From Ramazzottius varieornatus (lineage: Eukaryota > Tardigrada > Eutardigrada > Parachela > Ramazzottiidae), in contig BDGG01000013.1 of assembly GCA_001949185.1 (NCBI GenBank), positions 1,430,517 to 1,494,516 of the forward strand: DNA of 64,000 nt. The letters run 5' to 3'. The notes under the pieces were generated by a model. That model was not told where the DNA came from. It did no database searches and was given only the letters and a program-made list of their open reading frames with translations. Positions 34,685-46,381 of this stretch are shown piece after piece (position 1 is the first letter of the stretch; each line of letters starts with the position of its first letter). Both the position numbers and the translations under genes were made by a program.

Positions 34685-36048
34685 CTACAGCTTTAGAGGT
34701 TGAGTTAGAAGGATGGCTCTTACGTCAGAATCGAAAGGGCTGCTGCGGGGAATACGCTTCGTCATCGCCCAGAAATCTACCGGCCCAGCTCAATTCTTTG
34801 TGATTCATCGGATGCCGCTTTACAAACGCAGCCAGTCGTGCGATGTCGAAACTTCGTGCTCAGGCCGATGATCTCCCTCTTCTTTTCAGAACCTCTTCTG
34901 CCAAGTCCCGTTTTCCATTCATGCTCCGGCCAAGAAACCCAGATTGCATCTCCGTCGAATGAAGAGAGCTTCCATAGGTAAGAGGCGGCCTTTTCTTGAC
35001 CCTAGGCTAGGAGAAAACAGTATAAAAGGCGCTGCCTCAGTTGTAAAATTTTCCAGTCTGCGTTGTACTCCTCTTCGTTTCTTTCCAGGTTCTGGATGGC
35101 TTTGGCTCAGCGGGCGATGCATTCCCGAGAAGGAGTTTCGACAACTTCCGGGTATTGCATTGCCTGCTCAGCTTGACTTCTCTTTCGTCGATGGTGGCTT
35201 CCCAAGCATGGATCAGCCTCTATTCCCGTCTCAATGCATTTCCTCGGGAGGTGGATGCACCCAGGTGGCTAGAAATCCCATTCTAGTCACCGGGACTGCA
35301 TTTGCCTCCTGATGAGTTGATTCTCCACACGTCCAACGCCGTTATTCATCGGTCTGCGTGACCAGTGGCAGGTGTTTCCTTGGTGGCCGAAAAGCCATTC
35401 TGGTCACCGGGAATACATTTGCCCTTGGTTGCAGCTAGCTTCTTCCAGCCTTCATACCACCTCCTCTGGAGTTTATTGCAGGTTTCCACGTTGTACCACC
35501 AGTGGTAAGTGCGTCTTGGGTGGCCCAAAGCGGTTCTAAACCTTTTGTGGTCACCGGGACTGCATTTGCCACTGGTGAACAGCACGCCGTCGTTCCCGTA
35601 ATGATTGTAGGTTATCGCGTGAATGAGTCTTCCCAAAGGGCCAATACAGGAGGTGGATGCTCCCAGGATGGCCAGAAATCCATTTGGTCACCGGGACTGC
35701 ATTTGCCCCCTGAACCTTGGCTCGTTTTCCTCGTCAGTGTTCCTGAATCGAGGCCCTGTGGGTATTTTAGGTTAATCAGCAATCAAGCTGGCTTTGAACG
35801 GTTCGGTTTCTTTGAAATAAGTCAGGGCTGTTTGCAATGTTACTCTCTGCACCTTCTGCTTGATTTCTGTTTCAGGTGGTTCGATGGGATGACGACTTCC
35901 GGACACGTGCTTTACGGTGTGTAATGTTGGTCCACGTGACTTCGTTTGCCTGGGCGATTAGATTTTTTCAAATTCTGGTTTCTTCCTGTCTTCAAGTTTA
36001 AATTTGGTTAAATTTTTTTTTATATTAGCAAGTCGTCTGATCTGGAGA
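34685..36048. other. Gap left of SH3BP5 with a degenerate repeat array
   Basis: About 1.4 kb with fragments of minus-strand coding potential and the repeat array at 35248-35712. The right end ends in a pyrimidine-rich tract and TATATTAG, a likely acceptor of a 5' UTR intron of SH3BP5. Confidence 0.45.
35248..35712. repeat. Four degenerate copies of a ~65 bp unit
   Basis: Each copy contains GGTCACCGGGACTGCATTTG or a close variant, at about 35286, 35402, 35549 and 35687, spaced about 116, 147 and 138 bp, with further similarity of about 40 bases to the left. Read on the minus strand, all four give GKC(S/I)PGD, followed by an aromatic-containing tail in three of them; the leftmost copy has a stop. 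Confidence 0.7.
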
Positions 36049-37050
36049 ATGGGGGATGTTTATTGTAATAAGCCTATCGACAGTAGTATTACTGGGAAAT
36101 TGTCGAATGTCTTCGTGAAGGATGTTGTGAATCAAATCCAAAATGGTGGACTTTCAAGCCAGGAAAACGAACAGACAGGACCAAGGAAGAATCTTCCACA
36201 AGCCTTCTCACAAGTTCGCGCAAGTAGACTAAGCACAGAGAAAGGTAACCTTCGAACAGATTCAGATGTGTCGGTGGGACTTCCTGGTGATCGTTTCGAG
36301 AGAAGGGCGGAAGAAAGCAGACTCGGAAGTGAATACGCGAAAGACGAATTTCAAGATGAGCCTCTCGATCCGAGAATAAAATATCTCATCGTTAACCTCA
36401 GCGATTCCGCCACGACCGTAAACAGTCTACAAACAGAGCTGCAACTCTTCCAGCAAAGAAGCGAAGAATACATTTACTCGTTAGGTTCTCATCTGGAGGC
36501 CTTGATTGACGATGTAGGCAACAGCATCCTGCAGGCAGTTCCTTACTACGACGCGGTCGATCGACTTCGCCTAGCCGAAATCAAACTTCAACAGGCTTCC
36601 TTTTCCTTCGCACGAGCCACGACGAAGCTGCAGAGTAGCAAAGAAAAGATCGCAAAGCTCGAAGAGAATTTGATCCAACACGGAACGGAAGACGTGGCTA
36701 TCTTGACTTGCTTGAACACCGTTACCAATAGTTACGCTGAGTGCCATCAGGAGAAGGTTCGTGTGGAAAAGGAGCAAGAAAACGCCCTGAAGGAACATGG
36801 GAGAAGGTTCAAGGAAGTTAACGCGTTATACGACAAGAAGAAGCGTGCAGTGGAAGAGTCGAAGCCCTTTTTCGTTCTGAGGCACCAGATCGAAACCGTC
36901 ATCAAGGACGACACCGAGCATGTTGCGGAAGTGACAGCTGCCATTCAGCAAGCCAAGCAACAACACTCCAACGCTGCGGAAGAACTTCAGAAAATCAGTA
37001 CGGAAATACATCAGAAAAGACAAGAGAATTTACGTCAAAAACAATCATGA
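36049..37050 (+). CDS. SH3BP5: SH3BP5-like Rab11 exchange factor, intronless coding region
   Basis: SH3BP5 proteins are coiled-coil guanine exchange factors for Rab11 and bind BTK/JNK in vertebrates (known of the family). The frame of 333 aa has no intron. Residues about 1-115 are polar and poorly conserved. The conserved coiled coil starts at DPRIKYLIVNLSDSATTVNS. Typical points are AVPYYDAVDRLRLAEIKLQQ, AVEESKPFFVLRHQIE and ISTEIHQKRQ near the end. The family's long C-terminal tail is missing. The start ATG lies just after a likely 5' UTR acceptor. An intronless copy in such an intron-rich region could mean an old retrocopy; no poly-A tract or target duplication was seen. Confidence 0.88.
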   Translation: MGDVYCNKPIDSSITGKLSNVFVKDVVNQIQNGGLSSQENEQTGPRKNLPQAFSQVRASRLSTEKGNLRTDSDVSVGLPGDRFERRAEESRLGSEYAKDEFQDEPLDPRIKYLIVNLSDSATTVNSLQTELQLFQQRSEEYIYSLGSHLEALIDDVGNSILQAVPYYDAVDRLRLAEIKLQQASFSFARATTKLQSSKEKIAKLEENLIQHGTEDVAILTCLNTVTNSYAECHQEKVRVEKEQENALKEHGRRFKEVNALYDKKKRAVEESKPFFVLRHQIETVIKDDTEHVAEVTAAIQQAKQQHSNAAEELQKISTEIHQKRQENLRQKQS

Positions 37051-37094
37051 CAAAAACTATAATTTTGAATTTCGAGACTCAAAAATCAATTACA

Positions 37095-37100
37095 AATAAA
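37095..37100 (+). terminator. Polyadenylation signal for SH3BP5
   Basis: AATAAA lies 45 bases after the SH3BP5 stop. EFR3 ends convergently at 37245. Confidence 0.6.
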
Positions 37101-37244
37101 TCCTGAATACATTACTCACTTTAAAGATTCACTTTGCGAACAACAGTCACATCGCAGCAAGCCGGCACCTACCAAAGACTACTATATTTTGAATACACCG
37201 GAAAGAAAGTTGAGAAAAAGCAAACCAAATTGAATCCTCGCGAA

Positions 37245-40200
37245 TCAAGCGTGAACCGTTGAGGCTCCCGAAGGAGGTTCGACGACATGCCCGGTGCTCA
37301 TCTTCCGGAAACCTCGCTTGATCTTCAACTCCAGCTTCTCCGTCGGAGTCGTTTCATGCTCATCGTCCATATCAAAATCCGAGACTGATGAGGAGTCGGG
37401 ACTGCTTTGAGGTGGCGTCCGAAGGATCCTGAGGACCGTCAAGGATAGTCGACTATCCTACAAGACGAAATCAATATTCAGCAAGTTAAATATCGTGACG
37501 TAATGGCATGTCAAGTCTCACATAGCAGACCTGAGGTAAGACATTACAAATAAAATAACGAACCCATTTCTCCTGCATGGCGATCAGCTCTTTGAACGTA
37601 GCAGTCTTGGAAATCTCGTTCATTCTTCTTGTCTTCTCTAGAATCTCAGCCCTTCGAGCGTCGCCATTTTCGTGAAGAATTCGTCTGAAAGCTTCGACGG
37701 ATATGTCTTCCTCATTCTTTAGGCTTTCCTCTTCCTGTACAAGATACCCGTACACAAACACTCCTCGACTTCCGCTCTAACCGTGTACCTAATCGTACGA
37801 AACACTTACCGGTATCTTCTGGTAGGCGCCATCTTCAGATCTACGATCTTCATCCTCTCCATACAACGTCGAGCGACTGTGAGACAGACTGCGCTTGTCG
37901 AAGTCCCGATCCCTGTCACCATCGAAGGACACGGTCTCGTACTTTGTCTGCAGGTACGCGGCGTCCAACCTGAGATCATCTTTCTCGATGTCTTCTAAAA
38001 GCGACGCCAAACTGAAAAGCGGAGGCCCAGCTACGGGTGTTCCAGCCACAGAACTCTTGGACGAGCTCCGTGAAGGAAGCTTTGCCGGCAGCACAACCGA
38101 AGAGATGTTCCGGTTGGTTCCGAAGCAGGCTGGTGGAAGAGTCTCTTGAAAGCCTCTTTGCCTTTCCGCGATAACCTGCAAGTAGGAAAAAAAACCACAG
38201 TTTGTTGAATTACGCTCGATATTTAAAGTATAGGAAGGTGATACCTCGTCAATGTGTTGGTTAAAGCGCGGTGCGTTGATGAAACGGGGCACCAAGCTGA
38301 AGCCGGATGCACAAATGCCCAACGTCGCATTCCTCTGCAGACTGTTCTGCATATCCAGCGACGTCATCGCCAAGTCTTGTATGGCGAACAGGAATCTTAA
38401 AAACTCAACCAGAACATCTGGGACCTTACCCAGTTCTAACAGCAGCAACACCACGGTGGCCTGCAGAGCTTTCAAAAGACCTCCTGTATTGTCGCTTCTG
38501 TCGACGTTTTCATACAGGCACAGTATCAACCTCCTCATGTTATTCTTAGCGAAGTTAGCATCCTCGGTTGAAGGAGGATCTTGTACGGTCAAAGGTAACT
38601 TTGACGGTATCTCGGGCGACTCGGCAAGCTTCTGTAAGTTGCCATGTCGATCGAGGAGAGTGTGGAAGATAGCGTGCACGAGGATGCGCACCTCGACTGA
38701 CGGTGACAGAGAGACTCTCATCAGCAGCTCCAAGAAGGCGATGGGGAATGTGGTTGTCATCTGGACCGGCACGTACTTTGTTGCGACTTTCAGCAGACTG
38801 CGGAGGAGGAGAAGGGGCAGCCAGGTTTCGCTGACGCTGACGTCGCCGCCACGGACCACCACCTTGTCCATGATGAAACGCATGATCTCGATCTTCTGGT
38901 AGTCGGGCAGGTTAGTGGCGAACTCACCGATGGTCACCACCAGGGCCTCTTGGTAGAGTTGTTCACCGTGCTCTGAAGAGCGAATCTGCCGTTCGACAGA
39001 GATCTTCAGGTGACGAAGAAGCGCGCTGAAGACTTCGAAGACGGAAGGACCTGCAACGACCGGAAGTCAATCAAATAATCAAACGAAACTACATTACGCT
39101 CACCCAATAACGTCGCGCGCCACGTTTGTGGCGCAGGACGTTAACCTAATAGTATGTACATTACTGTATTACTAACACAGTCTGACGCGCAACTTGATGA
39201 GGGCTGACAGTAAAACTGAACCCTTTCATATCGAGGACAGCTTTTCTTACCGACGGAAGTAGCGATGTCCACCGTCTGCGCCAGGCATTTCGCGATGGTC
39301 GTCTTCATAGCAGGAGGACTCTGAATGTGGTTGTCCAAGTGTCCGACGATGATCTGCACGGCTTTGTAAGCATACTGGTTGGGAATGGCGTAGCAGATGG
39401 TTTTGATCACGTAGATCGCAAACTCTCCTGGCACCCACAAGCCGTTGTTATCCAAATGCTTCAACGCTGGACTCATCACCACCTTGATATTGGCGAACAT
39501 CGTCCTTCCACAAATCTCCTGAAGAATCTGCGTGGCATATTTCTCCAGTTCCTGCGCGTCCAAAGCTGAAATATTCTCACTTCCGTTCAGTGCTTCCGTC
39601 GTCCTGAAAAATTCCACACAATTCAACTGTGAGATTGTGTTGGTGTTTTCTAAGAGAAAATATTACCCTTTCCGCATGTCTTCGGTCTGTTGCATATTGA
39701 AGATCAACGACGGGATGATTTTGTCCATGTGCACTTGCTCCCAGATGTTTACTTGTAGATCGTCCGAGACCGTCTTGCGGATGATGCCTCGAAGACCCAT
39801 CATACCAGCGCGGCGAATGGCTTTGCGTGTTTGTGGGTTAGCGTCGTTGTTGTGGCACATCATGCTGAACTTGTCGACGAACTGGTCGTAGCTGCGGTGG
39901 TAGGATGGAATGTCTTCGGGGATGTCAGCGAACTTGACAAAGGAGTTGACAGCATAGCCTTGCAAGCCCACGTCGGAACACTCCAGCAGGTGCAGATTCA
40001 TCTTGAGAAAGGATCCGACAAAGAGGTTCAATCGCGTGTGCTGATCCGACGACTTGCAGGAGGACAACAGCGAATCCATAGCCTCCATTGACATTCTCGC
40101 GTACCTGACAAGAATTTCTCCCTTGAATTTTGAAAAACGACCAAGACGAAATCTGACGTACTCGTATCGTTTTCTGGATAGGTAATATTCCAAGCAAAAA

Positions 40201-40565
40201 AGCAAGTATTTTCCGATCTTGTCCAGCTTGTCAGGATGGGAAAGGGAGTAAAAGACGAGCTTGTCCAGGTGAGCACGATCGACTCCTTCCTACCAACGAA
40301 GATGAACTTCAAATAAAGCAGAGGTTCGATGGAGGCGCATTGCGATCTTACAGTACCTGCGCCGTCGCTGGATAGATGTTGTCGACCAGTCGCTTGTACT
40401 TCGGCTTGCATTTCCCGCAGCAGTCTGTGATGCCTGCAACAACAGCAGAAGTCGAAACAGCGACAGAGCAGACTCACAACGAAAAATATTCAAGAAAGGA
40501 AAGTCTGAATAACCGATATAATGCGCGCACAAAGTTGTCACACGACACAGGCCGTACGTACCCAT
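37245..40565 (-). CDS. EFR3: EFR3, plasma-membrane anchor of PI4K alpha (9 exons)
   Basis: EFR3 is a palmitoylated HEAT-repeat protein that recruits PI4KIIIalpha with TTC7/FAM126 to the plasma membrane. Exons (minus): 40562-40565, 40357-40433, 40162-40289, 39667-40104, 39251-39603, 38245-39050, 37810-38175, 37564-37734, 37245-37457. They close to 851 aa (human EFR3A 821). The first coding exon is only ATGG. The mature N-terminus MGITDCCGKCKPKYKRLVDN has a Gly2 and a cysteine cluster fit for lipidation. Conserved blocks are SFVKFADIPEDIPSYHRSYD, HMDKIIPSLIFNMQ, LDNNGLWVPGEFAIYVIK, NLPDYQKIEIMRFIMDKV and the C-terminal SRLSLTVLRILRTPPQSSPD. Exon 37564 uses a GTTCGT donor. Confidence 0.95.
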
Positions 40566-43234
40566 TACTCCGGATTCCTCGAAGATGCTTGATCGTGGAT
40601 GAGCGAGATGAAGAGCTTAGTTGACGATGAATCGGGTTATGGAGCACCTTCGATACTTTAGGAGAAGTCTGATGGTAACTTCGATACAAGTCTGATAAGA
40701 ATACTGTAGTCCTGCTAAATTAACGCTCACTCACAAGTCAGTCACGTGAAGAGTCATCGTTGCCCAGTATGATCGGATTTCATCAGCATAGTCTGTCTGA
40801 CTTTCACCCGGGCATCATTTACTGCTCACATGGTTGGGTGCGCGTTAATTTAGGAGCACTAGGGTAGTTATATTCCTAAATTGCAATTTCGAAAGCCCTC
40901 GAGAGTTGAACCCCCAGGGGACAAAGGGCCCACCCGCACGAATTACGAGGAACCCGGAAACTGCGAGCGGAAGTGACGTTCTTCTCATTGCTGGCTTGTA
41001 GCCTGAGTTATCGAATCATGGGCTGCTTCCGGAGTCCAACATCATGGTCGCCGACTCTTTCCGCGAAGGTTTAAAGCCTCTGAACGGAACAATGAGTATA
41101 ATCGCGATCAATTTTTAGTTTGGTGCCATCTGATGGCGTCGAGATACCGGTGCACAGTGCGGTGCCGGTCATTCGTTCGCCTGTTTTCGCCGCCATGCTG
41201 GAGTCAAATACAGTATGGAGGGAATCAAGACACGAAGTTATATCTTTGTTAACGTTACCGGGTCGATACTGCGTATTTTGGTAAATTAAGCATGCTACGG
41301 CTGCTCCAAAGAAATGTTCGGGGAAGAGGCGGTGAAAGTTCTCTTGGCAGCGGACAAGCATCAACTAACGGAACTGGCTAGCTATACTGTACACCGAGCA
41401 ACTTATCCTCCCAGATTGATCCACCGAAAATGTTCTGCAAGTTTTGCTCTCCGTTAACCACCCGATCGCGCCTGTCTTGAAGAAACAAGTAATGCAAGTG
41501 CTTCGAACTCATGCGGAAAAGCTGAGGATCTCGGGAAAAATGAGAGGAGCTGAGCGAAGAAGCCAGCGGCGACCTCGTCACAGAAGTCATCATAAACCTC
41601 TCGCTTATTCTCGGGATCTCGTTCTTAGATTGATTGGCTGCAGAAATCGGCCCTTTATGCCTTTGATTCCTGAACCCTGGGAGCCTTAATTCCTATCTGG
41701 TGGTAGTACATGTGTTAATTTGATGTGGGCTTAATGGAAAACCCAACTCGCTCTAGGTTGGGTGTACGTGCTACGGCCCCGTCAAGTTGCGTCAACCATA
41801 TTCGGATACACCCCTGTCCGATGTCAAAAACGTGTTACACATCTGCAATGGGTGGGGCACTTATGGATCGGACGAGACAGTTCTTTCGTCGTCTAAAGTC
41901 TGGTTTGGCTCGACTTTCGGCTCACTCGGGGATAGATCTCAGCAAATTTTAAAGTTACCCCTGTGCCGATACAAGACGGAAAACACTTCAACACCCTGAT
42001 TACCACCGTACTGTACTCATTGTGAGTACAATACGGCACTTCTCTGCTCCCCATTATTTCCATTTTGCCCGGTTTGAACCAAACTTTTTTTCATTGCCTG
42101 GTCTGCGGTCTTATCACGGAAACGCAGCCGATGACTACTGTTCAGTACAACTTCCGCAGACTGGAAGAAAACCTTACGATTTCGGGCAGTTTCGGGGGTA
42201 ATTTAGGTTCCATGTCTTTGCTCGAGATACATACCTACCATCTGTTTAGAAAAACATTGAAACACTGAGGAGAGCTTCGTCTACCGATACTAGGCTTGGG
42301 AGTTGGGACAAACTTGGTGTCATCGGTGCGTCCAGAGAAAAATCAAAACGGCCAGGGCTACTTTTCCCAAGTTGGCCTTTACGTCCTGCCAATCTCCACA
42401 ATTTCGAAATTCTGAAAGTTGTCTGTTGGTTAATTTTGGGTTACGCCTTCCCTTATCCTCCAGTTAAAGTTCTGTGCTCACAGTGAGTACGCTGGTAATC
42501 TGTCGACACAAAAAGCTTGGTATTCAGGGTGTTAAGATGTAATGGTTAGTCATGCATGTGGTCAGAGGAACATCGAAGCTTTCGGGTTCTGTGACCAAAT
42601 CGGCTGTGTTAAATTTAGGGATATGACGTTCACTTTGAGCGTTAGGTTGCCAGCGTTCTGGAATAGACTCCGTGGTCCAGTACTTCAATACGATGTCACA
42701 TACCTAGTATTTCTATATTAGTTAAAATCAACTAAAACGTGAGCGAGGTACGGTCGGAGTTCGGGCGAAGGTGGACGAAGGAGAACCGGCCGATGTGGTA
42801 CCGTCACTGGTATTATGGTTGGACTTATCGATGTCTTCGGGACGATAATTTTAAACTTACTATGGCGCTATCCAGACACGCAGACAGAATTTTCCCGTTG
42901 TGCGTGTACTCATCGTACGCGTGAGTCTCTTTGCGACGGCACATAATATTCGGTCAGATAAAAACAAAAAAAACTACCTTAGGTCGGGAACAAAGAGCGT
43001 GACCTGAAGCAACATCACGCGTGGACCCTTTTTTTCTCCAGAAAGAACCATGCAGTTTTTGCAGTGTTATCTGTTCTCGGCATCAGACATTTCTAGACCA
43101 CTGCGTCTCTTCCCTGATTGACGGTATTTGACTGACTTTATGAGGTTTGTAACACATAGGGTTGTGTCAAGCACGAAATGTTTCTTGTGGTGTGGATCAG
43201 TCGGATTCTCCCATCTCAGCTTTAACATTCCACG
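40566..43234. other. Gene-poor stretch of about 2.7 kb
   Basis: It has no gene I can support. Minus-strand open frames of 97 codons (41364-41071) and 71 codons (41593-41378) are next to each other but show no signal peptide, domain or matching splice sites. It contains the inverted repeat at 41984-42540. Bases 40566-40800 should hold the EFR3 promoter and 5' UTR. Confidence 0.5.
41984..42540. mobile_element. Possible non-autonomous element with inverted ends
   Basis: CTTCAACACCCTGATTACC at about 41987, then CGTACT and TCATTGTGAGTAC, match the reverse complement of GTGCTCACAGTGAGTACGC ... GGTAATC ... TCAGGGTGTTAAG at 42474-42536. The right arm has an extra stretch of about 25 bases. The interior of about 450 bp has no transposase frame. 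Confidence 0.45.
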
Positions 43235-45561
43235 ATGGATGTCAAGACATGGTCGCTCCTGTGCGGAATACTGTCATGCACTGTTCACTTTGGCGGATGC
43301 GAGGTTTTCAGCAAAACACACTTGCCAGGTAAGCAAGGCAGTCAGTGGCGTATACCAGGACGCACCAGTCTTTGAGTTCCTTCGTGATTACAATTTCCTG
43401 TTCTTTTGCAGTTAACGCACCAGTGGAACAGCGGTCTTCCGTGATCGACAGTTCGCCGATGGACAACGAAATACCCGGCATAAATGGACAAGCCAATTTA
43501 CCTTTGAAAACAACGGACAACATGGGAGCAGCAGACGTCTCACCCATCTTCATTCCCAAGAACTCCAACCTGCATGATACCAAACCATCTACTCTTTTCG
43601 AGTCTGCGCCTAATGGAACCACCGCGGTGCTAACATCGACCACGCAGGCATGCAACACCACGACACCGTCACCAGCTGTGCCTTATCTGATCAATACCTT
43701 CCCCTTACTGAACCCGCTGTTGTACCCTAGTCTGCCACATCAGCAGGTAGTGACCAGTCTATTTCCGTTAGCCACCCAGCTAGCTGGCAGTAACGCACCA
43801 GGCAGGCCTGTAATAAACATCTGGAATGTTCAGATAAGTCATCCGCCTGTTCCTCCACCTAACGGATGGCCGCATCCTGGTCCAGCACAGCAGCCTAACG
43901 ATGGCGCCAGTATCAATGTTATTCCTGGTACACCAGTTCCTCACCCGCAACCCGTTGCTGAAGCCGGTCAAGAGCGACAGCAAGACCCGTCTCGCGAGCA
44001 TTTGTTCAGCTCGCACCCAGAGAACCCGCCACCCCCTCCAGTCTTTCATGCAGTGCCACCCAGTCAGGAATGCACACCGACCGTCGTCATCATCAACTAT
44101 GCTACGGATAAGAATAGCTTGCCCAAGCCATTGTCTGATTGTCGACCCTTGATGGAGTTGAATGCGGGCGGTGAGGCTTTTCGCCGTCTTCCAGGGCATC
44201 CCGAATTTGAAGGACCTACGACACCTTTGGACTTGGCCAAACATTTGGCGACGGCAGTCATCGAGCATGTGCTGCGCCATGCTGGTATCAGATCGGTGGA
44301 GGTGACCCCAGAACGCGGCAACGTAGTCAACGGTCATCGTCTCGGTTGGTCAGACCGCGTCTACAGAACCGGCATCTCCGTTGTCTTGGATGAGGTGCGG
44401 CCGAGAATTGTTGTCCTGACTTTGAATGGTGACGTGGACTCTTTTGAGATTGGTGCCAACGGCGAACCATGGTTGATCGGTGGTACTTCCAACTTGCGGA
44501 AGATGACCGCTCCTGTGAAACCACCACCTCCGTCTCAGCCGCAAACTGGCCCGCTAACTGCGCCTTTCCAGCCTCAACCGCAGCTTCAGACCAGTGTTAA
44601 TACGCCAAACCTACCGTTTCAACCCCAGAATGGTCCGATTAATCCTGCGTTCCAATCTCCCACTGGGCCAGCAAGTCTTCCCTTCCAAGCCGAGCCTCCG
44701 ACCTACGGGAACGCACCCAATGCCCCGTTTCAACCACCGAACGGCCCAGCAAATCCACCAGTCAAAGGTCCATTGGCTTACTCTCCCCAGCAAGAGGCAG
44801 CAGCGTATAAAATTTCACCTGGTGAGGAAGCGAAAGCCTTGTCTACTCTGAAGGAGGTAACTAAAGACAATTTCAATGGAACTGAGATCGAGTCTCAAAC
44901 TTCCAATGGCTCACCGGTAACAGCTCCCACCGTTATCCCCAAGATCACCGAGAACGCAGAAACCTCACAGGCCAATAGCACCGACGTCAAGTCCGATAAA
45001 AGAAAACCGAGTCAGCAGAGTGGCACTTCCTCAAATGGCCAGAACGGCTTCCAGCAAGTACCACTCCAGAAGCTTCCAGAGCAACCTCAGCAGACCCAGG
45101 TAACACCACAGATGACGCTTGAGCAACCCCAGTACGCTCAGCAGTTCCACCAACCCCTCCAGTACCATCGTCAGCAGCAGCCACCCTTTGCCGGGAATAA
45201 CGGCCCAATGAGCCAGAAGGAAGGATCAGAACAGCCAAGTGATCGTCCTGGTATGGTGTACTCAGCCGGAGTGCCGCTGAACTATCCGAGACCTGAGCAG
45301 ACCGCGAAGAACTACAATGGTCCACCGCCACCTAGCTACGGCTTCGTCGGACCCAATGGACCCTCTGCTCAAGACTTTGTTTACAACGCTGGCGGCCCTG
45401 TTGTGCAAGCTTCCATGGCTTGGGCCGGGTACTCCCAAGTCAGCCCAAATCACCAGCTCAATGGTGCACCGAACAGCATGGAAGGAAACAACGGACCGGT
45501 CTTCGATGGTCGAAAGAACTTCGAAGGACCGCGTGGCGGTCCACTCTTCATCAGGCAGTAG
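43235..45561 (+). CDS. Secreted proline/glutamine/asparagine-rich protein (2 exons)
   Basis: Exons: 43235-43328 and 43412-45561, joined G|TT in phase, 747 aa. Exon 1 encodes a signal peptide (MDVKTWSLLCGILSCTVHFG). The chain is then low-complexity, rich in P, Q, N and S. Around residues 275-395 there is a more globular block (DLAKHLATAVIEHVLRHAGI, YRTGISVVLDEVRPRIVVLT). It is followed by imperfect repeats of PFQPxNGPxNPxF type near residues 410-470 and many YNGP/NGP motifs at the C-terminus. I do not recognise the family. The pattern fits an extracellular matrix or scaffold protein, by inference only. There are no transmembrane segments after the signal. Confidence 0.75.
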
Positions 45562-45767
45562 TTTCCTCCACGAGACTCAGGAATATATCTTTCTGCATGC
45601 TTCTGAATCCGTTTTACTGTATGCTATGATAGTAAAACATTCTGGATGCTTCCACCGGTCTCCTGCATTGGCTAAATTGCCGTCACATCTTTTCTTATAA
45701 TCTCCCCTGACGTTAAATTAATTCAACAACGTTTCTTAATGTGTCACGAGACTTGAAGTGCTTCAGA

Positions 45768-45932
45768 ATGCTGGCTGGAATCGTAGCATGCATATTACTG
45801 TATAACGATGCTCAATGCAGCACGAATACTTTCAGCAGTAACAGCGAGCCCCAGCTGGCAGGAGACCAGTTTCACCATACGGACAAAAGAAATTCTCCCT
45901 CTAGCAGCCGGTGTTTTTCCCGTCGAACATAA
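45768..45932 (+). CDS. Possible small secreted peptide
   Basis: ATG 45768 opens 54 codons with a hydrophobic start (MLAGIVACILLYNDAQCS) that could be a signal peptide, then a Ser/Asn-rich chain with a DKR basic site. The leader is short and there is no splice or homology support, so it may be chance. A GGAAGGTAATAAG donor-like site at 45963 follows the stop. Confidence 0.3.
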   Translation: MLAGIVACILLYNDAQCSTNTFSSNSEPQLAGDQFHHTDKRNSPSSSRCFSRRT

Positions 45933-46381
45933 TTATGAAGTTAGCGCTGTGGATTTACCCGGAAGGTAATAAGTCCTTGGTGGAAAGCTTGGCAGGTAGC
46001 TGGAAGTCTTTGTTGTCGACAATTCGAGAACCCAACTTCTTACAGGCAACCGGTTTAGGCAAAAGACAGTGCCAAAAATCGACTGTTCACAATCGCAGGA
46101 GCGACTATGTTCTTTTATCAAACTACTGGTGCCGGAACGCCGACAACGTCGCGTAGCCCATTATAAATTCAGCGTCCGGTGGTACGGATCCATTAATCAC
46201 GTGTTTATGTTTCCGTAAGTGCGGCAATATTCCGAAGATGTGTGGGTAAAGCCAAAGAGTATATAATTCACCTTAAAGCGCGCTGAAACTGTGTACAGTA
46301 GTCTTCTTATCAGTCTTCCTTGCTCCCAGTCCAAACATATTACTGTAAGCATTCTTCGCAGTTTCAAAACCTCTCTCCACA

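Noticed and set aside
34919-35122. 67-codon minus-strand frame
   Set aside because: It has no splice or domain support and does not connect to neighbouring candidate exons.
41071-41593. Two adjacent minus-strand frames (97 and 71 codons) as a two-exon gene
   Set aside because: I could not find a donor and acceptor in matching phase between them, and neither reads like a known protein.
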